A stretch of 64,000 nt of DNA from Cervus elaphus (Eukaryota > Chordata > Mammalia > Artiodactyla > Cervidae). The position numbers were made by a program, and so were the translations under genes. The stretch's first letter is position 1, and the number at the start of each line of letters is the position of its first letter. The stretch is from the NCBI RefSeq assembly GCF_910594005.1, contig NC_057827.1, positions 4,712,001-4,776,000 of the forward strand. Direction: 5' to 3'. The notes below the pieces were generated by a model. The model ran no database searches. It worked only from the letters and a program-made list of their open reading frames with translations, and was not told the origin of the DNA. This document shows positions 47,286-58,682 of the stretch, in pieces.

Positions 47286-50200
47286 GGACTCTATCAAGTT
47301 TCACGAGGAGTCAGGCATCTTCTCCTTTGGAGGCACTGATCTCCGCGTACCTCTGGAGTTTTCAAAGGATGTGAGGCCTCTGGTCGTGATGAGGTGGGGA
47401 ACTAGGTCTTCTTCTGTGGTCTCCACAGGGGATTCAGACATCCTTTCGTCTTGGGAGATGCAAGACGAGCCTGCATTCAAGTCACTGCAGGGATATCCGG
47501 CCTTATTTCGAGTCAGGGCATCGCGGTGTCCATTCCACTTGAGGCTGCTAACTCAGGTTCCCTCTCACATACCTAGAGCTGAGAGAAGCCTCCTCTTGAG
47601 GTACTCGTGGTAAGGTGGTGTTCTTCTGGAGTCGAAGCCAGGGACTAACCTCTCATCTCGTGTTGATTTTTGGTCCACGGAGCTCTTTTGTGTTGCTACA
47701 GTGACCTCAGGATCCCTCTCGCTTTGAAACAGTGTTCTTGGGGTTTCTCTAGAGTGCCATCAAGGAAATCAAGGCTCCTTTCATGTGTGATGTGCAACAT
47801 GGAATTGCCTTGCACGCAGTGCAAGGGAATCGGGCCTCATCTTGCGGCGAGGGGGAAGTCTCATGGTTTTTCTCGAGTTTCGGCGGGAACCTGGGGTATA
47901 TTCTCGAGTTACGACGGGGATGGCCCTTCCACACACGTGTTTGTTCTGCGACGTCAGGACTCCTGCCTAGTTGCGAGGGACAACTCGGGATTCTCCTCGA
48001 GGCTTGGCAGGGCAACTGGGACGCCTCTCCGGCTGAGGCGGGAGACCAAGTTTCCCTTTCCACGTGCCACAGGAATCCTGGGACTCCTATCAAGTTTCAC
48101 GAGGAGGCAGGCATCGTCTCCTTTGGAGGCACTGATCTCTGCGTACCTCTGGAGTTTTCAAAGGATGTGAGGCCTCCGGTCGCGATGAGGTGGGGAACTA
48201 GGTGTTTCTCTGTGGTCTCCACAAGGGATTCAGACAGCCTTTCGTCTTGGAAGATGCAAGACGAGCCTTCATTCAAGTCACTGCAGGGATATCCGGGCTT
48301 ATTTCGAGTCAGGGCATCACGGTGTCCATTCCACTTGAGGCCGCAAACTCAGGGTCCCTCTCACATAGCTAGAGCTGAGAGAAGCCTCCTCTTGAGGTGC
48401 TTGTGGTAAGGTGGTATTCCTCTGGAGTCGAAGCCAGGGACTAACCTCTCATCTCGAGTTGATTTTTGGTCCACGGAGCTCTTTCGAGTTGCTACAGTGT
48501 CCTCAGGATCCCTCTAGCCTTGAAAGAGTGTTCTTTGGGTTTCTCTGGAGTGCCATCAAGGAAATCAAGGCTCCTTTCATGTGTGATGTGCAACACGGAA
48601 TTGCTCTGCACGCAGGGCAGGGGAATCAGGCCTCATCTCGCGGCGAGGGGGAAGTCTCATGGTTTTTCTCGAGTTGCAGCGGGAACCTTTGGTATATTCT
48701 CGAGTTAGGTCGGGGATGGCCCTTCCACACACGTGTTTGTTCAGTAAAGGCAGGACTCCTGCCTAGTTGCGAGGGACAACTCGGGATTCTCCTCGAGGCT
48801 TGACAGGGCAATTGGGACGCCTCTCCAGCTGAGGCGGGAGACCAAGGGTCCCTTTCCACGTGCCACAGGAATCCTGGTACTCCTATCAAGTTTCATGAGA
48901 AGTCAGGCATTGTCTCCTTTGGAGGCACTGATCTCCGCGTACCTCTGAAGTTTTCAAATGATGTGAGGCCTCCGGTCGCGATGAGGTGGGGAACTAGGTC
49001 TTTCTCTGTGGTCTCCACAGGGGATTCAGACATCCTTTCATCTTGGGAGATGCAAGACGAGCCTGCGTTCAAGTCACTGCAGGGATATCCGGCCTTATTT
49101 CGCGTCAGGGCATCGCGGTGTCCATTCCACTTGAGGGCGCAAACTCAGGGTCCCTCTCACATAGCTAGAGCTGAGAGAAGCCTCCTCTTGAGGTGCTTGT
49201 GGTAAGGTGGTATTCCTCTGGAGTCGAAGCCAGGGACTAACCTCTCATCTCGAGTTGTTTTTTGGTCCACGGAGCTCTTTCGTGTTGCTACAGTAACCTC
49301 AGGATCGGTCTAGCCTTGAAACAGTGTTCTTGGGGTTTCTCTGGAGTGCCATCGAGGAATTCAAGGCTCCTTTCATGTTTGATGTGCAACACGGAATTGC
49401 TCTGCATGCAGTGCAGGAGAATCGAGCCTCATCTCGCGGCGAGGGGGAAGTCTCATGGTTTTTCTCGAGTTGCGGCGGGACCCTGGGGTATATTTTCGAG
49501 TTATGACGGGGATGGCCCTTCACCCACGTGTTTGTTCAGCGACGTCAGGACTCCTGCCTAGTTGCGAGGGACAACTCGGGATTCTCCTCGAGGCTTGGCA
49601 GGGCAATTGGGACGCCTCTCCAGGTGAGGCGGGAGACCAAGGGTCCCTTTCCATGTGCCACAGGAATCCTGGGACTCCTATCAAGTTGCACGAGGAGTCA
49701 GGCATCGTCCCCTTTGGAGGCACTGATCTCCGTGTACCTCTGAAGTTTTCAAAGGATGTGAGGCCTCCGGTCGCGATGAGGTGGGGAACTAGGTCTTTCT
49801 CTGTGGTCTCCACAGGGGATTCAGACATCCTTTCATCTTGGGAGATGCAAGACGAGCCTGCATTCAAGTCACTGCAGTGATATCCGGCCTTATTTCGAGT
49901 CAGGGCATCGCGGTGTCCATTCCACTTGAGGCCGCAAACTCAGGGTCCCTCTCACATACCTAGAGCTGAGAGAAGCCTCCTCTTGAGGTGCTTGTGGTGA
50001 GGTGGTATTTCTCTGGAGTCGAAGCCGGTGACTAACCTATCATCTCGTGTTGATTTGTGGTCCACCGAGCTCTTTCGTGTTGCTACAGTGACCTCAGGAT
50101 CCCTCTAGCCTTGTAACAGTGTTCTTGGGGTTTCTGTGGAGTGCCATCAAGGAAATCAAGGCTCCTTTCATGTGTGATGTGCAACACCGAATTGCTCTGC

Positions 50201-51978
50201 ACGCAGTGCAGGGGAATCGGGCCTCATCTCGCCGCGAGGGGGAAGTCTCATGGTTTTTCTCGAGTTGCGGCGGGAACCTGGGGTATATTCTCGAGTTACG
50301 ACTTGGATGGCCCTTTCAGGCACGTGTTTGTTCAGCGACGTCAGGACTCCTGCCTAGTTTCGAGGGACAACTCGGGATTCTCCTCGAGGCTTGGCAGGAC
50401 AATTGGGACGCCTCTCCAGCTGAGACGGGAGACCAAGTGTCCCTATCCACGTGCCACAAGAATCCTGGGACTTCTATCAAGTTTCACGAGGAGTCAGGCA
50501 TCGTCTCCTTTGGAGGCAATGATCTCCGCGTACCTCTGGAGTTTTCAAAGGATGTGAGGCCTCCGGTCGCCATGAGGTGGGAAACTAGGTCTTTCTCTGT
50601 GGTCTCCACAGGGGATTCAGACATCCTTTCGTCTTGGGAGATGCAAGACGAGCCTGCATTCAAGTCACTGCAGGGATATCCGGCCTTATTTCGAGTCAGG
50701 GCATCGCGGTCTCCATTCCACTTGGGGCCGCAAACTCAGGGTCCCTCTCACATACCTAGAGCTGAGAGAAGCCTCCTCTTGAGGTGCTTGTGGTGAGGTG
50801 GTATTCCTCTGGAGACGAAGCCAGGGACTAACCTCTCATCTCGAGTTGATTTTTGGTCCACGGAGCTCTTTTGTGTTGCTACAGTGACCTCAGGATCCCC
50901 CTAGCCTTGAAACAGTGTTCTTGGGGTTTCTGTGGAGTGCCATGAAGGAAATCAAGGCTCCTTTCATGTGTGATGTGCAACATTGAATTGCTCTGCCCGC
51001 AGTGCAGGGGAATCGGGCCTCATCTCACGGCGAGGGGGAAGTCTCATGGTTTTTCCCGAGTTGCGGCGGGAACCTGGGGTATATTCTCGAGTTACGACTT
51101 GGATGGCCCTTTCAGCCACGTGTTTGTTCAGCGACGTCAGGACTCCTGCCTAGTTGCGAGGGACAAATCGGGATTCTCCTCGAGGCTTGGCAGGGCAATT
51201 GGGACACCTCTCCAGCTGAGGCGGGAGACCAAGTGTCCCTTTCCACGTGCACAGGAATCCTGGGACTCCTATCAAGTTTCACGAGGAGTCAGGCATCGTC
51301 TCCTTTGGAGGCACTGATCTCCGCGTACCTCTGAAGTTTTCAAAGGATGTGAGGCCTCCGGTCGCGATGAGATGGGGAATTAGGTCTTTTTCTGTGGTCT
51401 CCACAGGGGTTCAGACATCCTTTCGTCTTGGGAGATGCAAGACGAGCCTGCATTTAAGTCACTGCAGGGATATCCGGCCTTATTTCGAGTCAGGGCATTG
51501 CGGTGTCTATTCTACTTGAGGCCGCAAACTCAGGGTCCCTCTCACATACCTAGAGCTGAGAGAAGCCTCCTCTTGAGGTGCTTGTGGTAAGGTGGTATTC
51601 CTCTGGAGTCGAAGCCCGGGACTAACCTCTCATCTCGAGTTGATTTTTGGTCCATGGAGCTCTTTCGTGTTGCTACAGTGACCTCAGGATCCCTCTAGCC
51701 TTGAAACAGTGTTCTTGGGGTTTCTCTGCAGTGCCGTCAAGGAAATCAAGGCTCCTTTCATGTGTGATGTGCAACACGGAATTGCTCTGCACGCAGTGCA
51801 GGGGAATCGGGCCTCATCTCGCGGCGAGGGGGAAGTCTCATGGTTTTTCGCGAGTTGCGGCGGGACCCTGGGGTATATTCTCGAGTTACGACGGGGATGG
51901 CCCTTCCAGCCACATGTTTGTTCAGCGACGTCAGGACTCCTGTCTAGTTGCGAGGGACAACTCGGGATTCTCCTCGAG

Positions 51979-54900
51979 GCTTGGCAGGGCAATTGGGACG
52001 CCTCTCCAGCTGAGGCGGGAGATCAAGAGTCCCTTTCCACGTGCCACAGGAATCCTGGGACTCCTATCAACATTCCCGAGGAGTCAGGCATCGTCTCCTT
52101 TGGAGGCACTCATCTCCGCGTACCTCTGGAGTTTTCAAAGGATGTGAGGCCTCCCGTCGCGATGAGGTGGGGAACTAGGTCTTTTTCTGTGGTCTCCACA
52201 GGGGATTCAGACATCCTTTCGTCTTGGGAGATGCAAGACGAGCCTGCATTCAAGTCACTGCAGGGATATCCGGCCTTATTTCGAGTCAGGGCATCGCGGT
52301 GTCCATTCCACTTGAGACCGCAAACTCAGGGTCCCTCTCACATAGCTAGAGCTGAGAGAAGCCTTCTCTTGAGGTGCTTGTGGTAAGGTGGTATTCCTCT
52401 GGAGTCGAAGCCAGGGACTAACCTCTCATCTTGAGTTGATTTTTAGTCCACGGAGCTCTTTCTTGTTGCTACAGTGACCTCAGGATCCCTCTAGCCTTGA
52501 AACAGTGTTCTTGGGGTTTCTCTGGAGTGCCATCAAGGAAATCAAGGCTCCTTTCATGTGTGATGTGCAACACGGAATTGCGCTGCACGCAGTGCAGGGG
52601 AATCGGGCCTCATCTCGCGGCGAGGGGGAAGTCTCATGGTCTTTCTCGAGTTGCGGTGGGAACCTGGGGTATATTCTCGAGCTACGTCGGGGATGGCCCT
52701 TCCACACACGTGTTTGTTCAGCGACGTCAGGACTCCTGCCTAGTTGCGAGGGACAACTCCCGATTCTCCTCGAGGCTTGGCAGGGCAATTGGGACGCCTC
52801 TCCAGCTGAGGCGGGAGACCAAGGGTCCCTTTCCACGTGCCACAGGAATCCTGGGACTCCTATCAAGTTTCACGAGGAGTCAGGCATCGTTTCCTTTGGA
52901 GGCACTGATCTCCGCGTACCTCTGGAGTTTTCAAAGGATGTGAGGGCTCCGGTCGCCATGAGGTGGGGAACTAGGTCTTTCTCTGTGGCCTCCACAGGGG
53001 ATTCAGACATCCTTTCATCTTGGGAGATGCAAGACGAGCCTGCATTCAAGTCACTGCAGGGATATCCGGCCTTATTTCGATTCAGGGAATTGCGGTGTCC
53101 ATTCCACTTGAGGCCGCAAACTCAGGGTCCCTCTAACATACCTAGATCTGAGAGAAGCCTCCTCTTGAGGTGCTTGTGGTAAGGTGGTATTCCTCTGGAG
53201 TCAAAGCCAGGGAATAACCTCTCATCTCGAGTTGATTTTTGGTCCGCGGAGCTCTTTCATGTTGCTACAGTGACCTCAGGATCCCTCTAGCCTTGAAACA
53301 GTGTTCTTGGGGTTTCTCTGGAGTGCCATCAAGGTAATCAAGGCTCCTTTCATGTGTGATGTGCAACACGGAATTGTTCTGCACGCAGTGCAGGGGAATC
53401 AGGCCTCATCTCGCGGCGAGGGGGAAGTCTCATGGTTTTTCTCAAGTTACGGCGGGAACCTGAGGTATATTCTCGAGTTACGACGGGGATGGCCCTTCCA
53501 CCCACGTGTTTGTTCAGCGACGTCAGGACTCCTGCCTAGTTGCGAGGGACAACTCGGGATTCTCCTCGAGGCTTCGCAGGGCAATTGGGACGCCTCTCCA
53601 GCTTAGGCGGGAGACCAAGGGTCCCTTTCCAAGTGCCACAGGAATCCTGGGACTCCTATCAAGTTTCACGAGGTGTCAGGCATCGTCTCCTTTGGAGGCA
53701 ATGATCTCCGCGTACCTCTGGAGTTTTCAAAGGATGTGAGGCCTCTGTTCGTGATGAGGTGGGGAACTAGGTCTTTCTCTGTGGTCTCCACAGGGGATTC
53801 AGACATTCGTACATCTTGGGAGATGCAAGACGAGCCTGCATTCAAGTCACTGCACGGATATCCGGCCTTATTTCGCGTCAGGGCATCACAGTGTCCATTC
53901 CACTTGAGGCCGCAAAATCAGGGTCCTCTCACATACCTAGAGCTGAGAGAAGCCTCCTCTTGAGGTGCTTGTGGTAAGGTGGTATTCCTCTGGAGTCGAA
54001 GCCAGGGACTAACCTCTCATCTCGAGTTGATTCTTGGTCCACGGAGCTCTTTCGTGTTGCTACAGTGACCTCAGGATCCCTCTAGCCTTGAAACAGTGTT
54101 CTTTGGGTTTCTCTGGAGTGCAATCAAGGAAATTAAAACACCTTTCATGTGTGATGTGGAACACGGAACTGCTCTGCACGCAGTGCAGGGGAATCGGGCC
54201 TCATCTCGGGGCGAGGGGGAAGTCTCATGGTTTTTCTCGAGTTGCGGCGGGAACCTGGGGTATTTTCTCGGGTTATGACGGGGATGGCCCTTCAAACCAC
54301 GTGTTTGTTCAGCGATGTCAGGACTCCTGCCTATTTGCGAGGGACAACTCGGGATTCTCCTCGAGGCTTGGCAGGGCAATTGGGACGTCTCTCCAGCTGA
54401 GGCGGGAGACCAAGGGTCACTTTCCATGTGCCACAGGAATCCTGGGACTCCTATCAACTTTCACGAGGAGTCAGGCATCGTCTCCTTTGGAGGCACTGAT
54501 CTCCGCGTACCTCTGGAGTTTTCAAATTATGTGAGGCCTCCGGTCGCCATGAGGTGGAGAATTAGGTCTTTCTCTGTGTCCTCCACAGGGGATTCAGACA
54601 TTCTTTCATCTTGGGAGATGCAAGACGAGCCTGCATTCAAGTCACTGCAGGGATATCCGGCCTTATTTCGAGTCAGGGCATCGCGGTGTTCATTCCACTT
54701 GAGGCCGCAAACCCAGGGTCCCTCTCACACACCTGGAGCTGAGAGAAGCCTCCTCTTGAGGTGCTTGTGGAAAGGTGGTATTCCTCTGGAGCCGAAGTTA
54801 GGGAATAATCTCTCATCTCGAGTTGATTTTTGGTCCACGGAGCTCTTTCGTGTTGCTACAGTGACCTCAGGATCCCTCTAGCCTTGAAACAGTGTTCTTG

Positions 54901-56284
54901 GGGTTTCTCTGGAGTGCCATCAAGGAAATCAAGGCTCCTTTCATGTGTGATGTGAAACACGGAATTGCTCTGCACGCAGTGCAGGGGAATCGGGCCTCAT
55001 CTCGCGGCGAGGGGGAAGTCTAATGGTTTTTCTCGAGTTCTGGCGGGAACCTGGGGTATATTCTCGAGTTACGACGGGGATGGCCCTTACACACACGTGT
55101 TTGTTCAGCGATGGCAGGACTCCTGCCTAGTTGCTTGGGACAACTCGGGATTCTCCTCGAGGCTTGGCAGGGCAATTGGGACGCCTCTCCAGCTGAGGCG
55201 GGAGACCAAGGGTCCCTTTCCACTTGCCACAGGAATCCTGGGACTCCTATCAAGTTTCACGAGGAGTCCGGCATCGTCTCCTTTGGAGGCACTGATCTCT
55301 GCGTACCTCTAGAGTTTTCAAAGGATGTGAGGCCTCCGGTCGCGATGAGGTGGCGAACTAGGTCTTTCTCTGTGGTCTCCACAGGGGATTCAGACATCCT
55401 TTCGTCTTCGGAGAGGCAAGACGAGCCTGCATTCAATCACTGCAGGGTTGTCCAGCCTTATTTCGAGTCAGGGCATCGCGATGTCCATTCCACTTGAGGC
55501 CGCAAACTCAGGGTCCCTCTCAGATGCCTCGAGCTGAGAGAAGCCTCCTCTTGAGGTGCTTGTGGTAAGGTCGTATTCCTCTGGAGTCGAAGCCAGGGAC
55601 TAACCTCTCATCTCGAGTTGATTTTTGGTCCACGGAGCTCTTTCTTGTTGCTACAGTGACCTCAGGATCCCTTTAGCTTGAAACAGTGTTCTTGGGGTTT
55701 TTCTGGAGTGCCATCAAGGAAATCAAGGCTCTTTTCATGTGTGATGTGCAACACGGAATTGCTCTGCACGCAGTGCAGGGGAATCGGGCCTCATCTCGCG
55801 GCGAGGGGGAAGTCTCATGGTTTTTCTTGAGTTGCGGCGGGAACCTGGGGTATATTCTCGAGTTACGACGGGGATGGCCCTTCCACACACGTGTTTGTTC
55901 AGCCACGTCAGGACTCCTGCCTAGTTGCGAGGGACAACTCGGGATTCTCCTCGAGGCTTGGCAGGGCAATTGGGACGCCTCTCCAGCTGAGGCGGGAGAC
56001 CAAGGTTCCCTTTCCACGTGCCACAGGAATCCTGGGACTCCTATCAAGTTTCACGAGGAGTCAGGCATCGTCTTCATTGCACGCACTGATCTCCGCGTAC
56101 CTCTGGAGATTTCAAAGAATTTGAGGTCTCCGGTCGCAATTAGGTGGGGATCTAGGTCTCTCTCTGTGGTCTCCACAGGGGATTCAGATTGCTCTCATGT
56201 TAGGAGATGCAAGACGAGCCTGCATTCAAGTCACTGCAGGGATATCCGGCCTTATTTCGAGTCAGGGCATCGCGGTGTCCATTC
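51979..56284 (+). repeat. 7,716-bp higher-order period, copy 1 of the visible overlap
   Basis: This matches 59695-64000 at constant offset 7,716 bp, equal to nine full monomers plus one 558-bp monomer. Linked variants are GATCAAGAGTCCC, CAACATTCCCGAGG, ACAACTCCCGATTC, GTCCGCGGAGC, TTCTCAAGTTACGG, a one-base-short GGGTCCTCTCACATACC, AATTAAAACACC, GGGGTATTTTCTCGGG and TAATGGTTTTTC. I noticed about twenty single-base differences over 4.3 kb, which makes it clearly older than, or less homogenised than, the 6,919-bp pair. Confidence 0.88.
52551..53346 (+). repeat. Representative full monomer: 25 subrepeats of 31 bp plus a 21-bp remnant
   Basis: Cut into steps of 31 bp from 52551 (CTTTCATGTG), this monomer gives 25 full steps plus 21 bp just before the next unit, which totals 796. 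The subrepeat is clearest over roughly the first 13 steps. Two neighbouring steps both begin TCTCGAGTT, then read GCGGCGGGAACC and ACGACGGGGATGG. Earlier and later steps begin TCTCGCGGCGAG, CCTCGAGGC, TCTCCAGCTGAGGCGGG and TTTCCACGTG. From about step 14 the shared register is harder to see by eye, consistent with an old, decayed subrepeat. Recurring sites include CTCGAG (often 31 bp apart), GAGCTC, GATATC, GGATCC and GACGTC. CpG is frequent throughout. The start point is a convenience, since a tandem repeat has no natural first base. Confidence 0.85.
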
Positions 56285-57893
56285 CACTTGAGGCCGCAAA
56301 TTCAGGGTCCCTCTCACATACCTAGAGCTGAGAGAAGACTCCTCTTGAGGTGCTTGTGGTAAGGTGGTATTCCTCTGGAGTCAAAGCCAGGAACTAACCT
56401 CTCATCTCGGGTTGATTTTTGGTCCACGGAGCTCTTTCGTGTTGCTACAGTGACCTCAGGATCCCTCTAGCCTTGAAACAGTGTTCTTGGGGGTTCTCTG
56501 GAGTGCCATCAAGGAAATCAAGGCTGCTTTCATGTGTGATGTGCAACACGGAATTGTTCTGCATGCAGTGCAGGGGAATCGGGCCTAATCTCATGGCGAG
56601 GGGGAAGTCTCATGGTTTATCTCGAGTTGCGGCGGGAACCTGGGGTATATTCACGAGTTACGACGGGGATGGCCCTTCCACCCACGTGTTACTTCAGCGA
56701 CGTCAGGACTCCTGCCTAGTTGCGAGGGACAACTCGGGATTCTCCTCGAGGCTTGACAGGGCAATTGGGACGCCTCTCCAGTTGAGGCGGGACACCAAGT
56801 GTCCCTTTCCACGTGCCACAGAAATCCTGGGACTCTTATCAAGTTTCACGAGGAGTCAGGCATCGTCTCCTTTGGAGGCACTGATCTCCGCGTACCTCTG
56901 GAGTTTTCAAAGGATGTGCGGTCTGGTGTCATGATGAGGTGGGGAACTAGGTTTTTCTCTGTGGTCTCCATACGGGATTCAGTTATACTCTCGTCATGGG
57001 AAATGCAAGACGAGCCTGCATTCAAGTCACTGCAGGGATATCCGGCCTTATTTTGAGTCAGGGCATCGCAGTGTCCATTCCACTTGAGGCTGCAAACTCA
57101 GGGTCCCTCTCACATACCTAGAACTGAGAGAAGCCTCCTCTTGAGGTGCTTGTGGTAAGGTGGTATTCCTCTGGAATCAAAGCCAGGAACTAACTTCTCA
57201 TCTCGAGTTGATTCTTGGTCCACGGAGCTCTTTCGTGTTCCTACAGTGACCTCAGGATCCCTCTAGCCTTGAAACAGTGTTCTTGGGGTTTCTCTGGAGT
57301 GCCATCAAGGAAATCAAGGCTCCTTTCATGTGTGATGTGCAACACGGAATTGCTCTGCATGCAGTGCAGGGGAATCGGGCCTCATCTCGCGGCGAGGGGG
57401 AAGTCTCATGGTTTTTCTTGAGTTGCGGCGGGAACCTGGGGTATATTCTCGAGTTACGACGGTGTGGCCCTTCCACCCACGTATTTGTTCAGCGACGTCA
57501 GGACTCCTGCCTAGTTGCGAGGGACAACTCGGGATTCTCCCCGAGGCTTGGCAGGGCAATTGGGACGCCTCTCCAGCTGAGGCGGGAGACCAAGGGTCCC
57601 TTTCTACGTGCCACAGGAATCCTGGGACTCCTATCAAGTTTCACAAGGAGTCAGGCATCGTCTCCTTTGGAGGCACTGATCTCCGCGAACCTCTGGAGTT
57701 TTCAAAAGATGTGAGGCCTCCGGTCGCGATGAGGTGGGGAACTAGGTCTTTCTCTGTGGTCTCCACTGGGGATTCAGACATCCTTTCGTCTTGGGAGAGG
57801 CAAGACGATCCTGCATTCAAGTCACTGCAGGGATAACCGGCCTTATTTCGAGTAAGGGCATCGCGGTGTCCATTCCACTTGAGGCCGCAAACT
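55405..57893 (+). repeat. Third, partial copy of the 6,919-bp unit, segment 1
   Basis: This matches about 31,228-33,716 at offset 24,177 and about 38,147-40,635 at offset 17,258. It shares TTCGGAGAGGCAAG, TTCAATCACTGCAGGG, GATGCCTCGAGCTG, TCATTGCACGCACTG, CATACGGGATTCAG, the short GACGG(G)TGGCCC step and CACAAGGAGTCAGG. It differs at scattered sites, for example CTCATGTTAGG against CTCATCTTAGG. It ends near 57,893: the source reads AACTCTGGGTCC with ATAGATAGAGC, and this copy reads AACTCAGGGTCC with ATACCTAGAGC. Confidence 0.85.
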
Positions 57894-58682
57894 CAGGGTC
57901 CCTCTCACATACCTAGAGCTGAGAGAAGCCTTCTCTTGAGGTGCTTGTGGTAAGATGGTTTTCCTCTGGAGTCGAAGCCAGGGACAAACCTCGCATCTCG
58001 AATTGATTCTTGGTCCACGGAGCTCTTTCGTGTTGCTACAGTGACCTCAGGATCCCTCTAGCCTTGAAACACTGTTCTTGGGGTTTCTCTGGAGTGCCAT
58101 CAAGGAAATCAAGGCTCCTTTCATGTGTGATGTGCAACACGGAATTGCTCTTCACGCAGTGCAGGGGAATCGGGCCTAATTTCGCGGCGAGGGGGAAGTC
58201 TCATGATTATTCTCGAGTTGCGGCGGGAACCTGGGGTATATTCTCGAGTTACGACGGGATGGACCATCCACACACGTGTTTGTTCAGCGACGTCAGGACT
58301 CCTGCCTAGTTGCGAGGGACAACTCGGGATTCTCCTCGAGCCTTGGCAGGGCAATTGGGATGCCTCTCCAGCTGAGGCGGGAGACCAAGGGTCCCTTTCC
58401 ACGTGCCACAGGAATCCTGGGACTCCTATCAAGTTTCACGGGGAGTCAGGCATCATTTCCTTTGGAGGCACTGATCTCCGCGTACCTCTGGAGTTTTCAA
58501 AGGATGTGAGGCCTCCGGTCGCGATGAGGTGGGGAACTAGGTCTTTTTCTGTGGTCTCCACAGGGGATTCAGAGATCCTTTCGTCTTGGGAGATGCAAGA
58601 CGAGCCTGCATTCATGTCACTGCAGGGATATCCGGCCTTATTTCGAGTCAGTGCATCGCGGTGTCCATTCCACTTGAGGCCG
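57894..58682 (+). repeat. Extra monomer inserted within the third copy
   Basis: About one monomer length of different sequence sits here. On the far side the match to the 6,919-bp unit resumes with the offset raised by 795 bp (24,177 to 24,972). This monomer has its own variants: TAAGATGGTTTTCC, AACCTCGCATCTCG, CGAATTGATTC, a one-base-shorter GACGGGATGGACC, CACGGGGAGTC and CAGAGATCC. Part of it resembles 43.44-43.53 kb. Simple unequal exchange by one repeat explains the gain. Confidence 0.8.

Larger units (their letters stand above)
42853..51978 (+). repeat. Mosaic monomers between the two higher-order domains
   Basis: This region contains monomers 55-66. About 43,800-44,513 matches 34,495-35,208 and 41,414-42,127 at offset 9,305 from the first, sharing TTCATCTGTGATG, TCTGCGAAGTCAGG, CTCCTCTAGGCTTGG and TTTTTGTCCATGGAGC. 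About 43,440-43,535 shares CAGAGATCCTTTCG and TTCATGTCACTGC with 58,549-58,644. Monomers 57 and 58 share AACTCGCGCGAGGGGG, a short local change. Other shared tracts are listed separately. No insertion is visible. Confidence 0.78.

Noticed and set aside
52650..52740. G-quadruplex from the GCGGTGGG, CCTGGGG and CGGGGATGG runs
   Set aside because: The G runs are separated by long loops and vary between copies. I cannot support a stable structure by eye.
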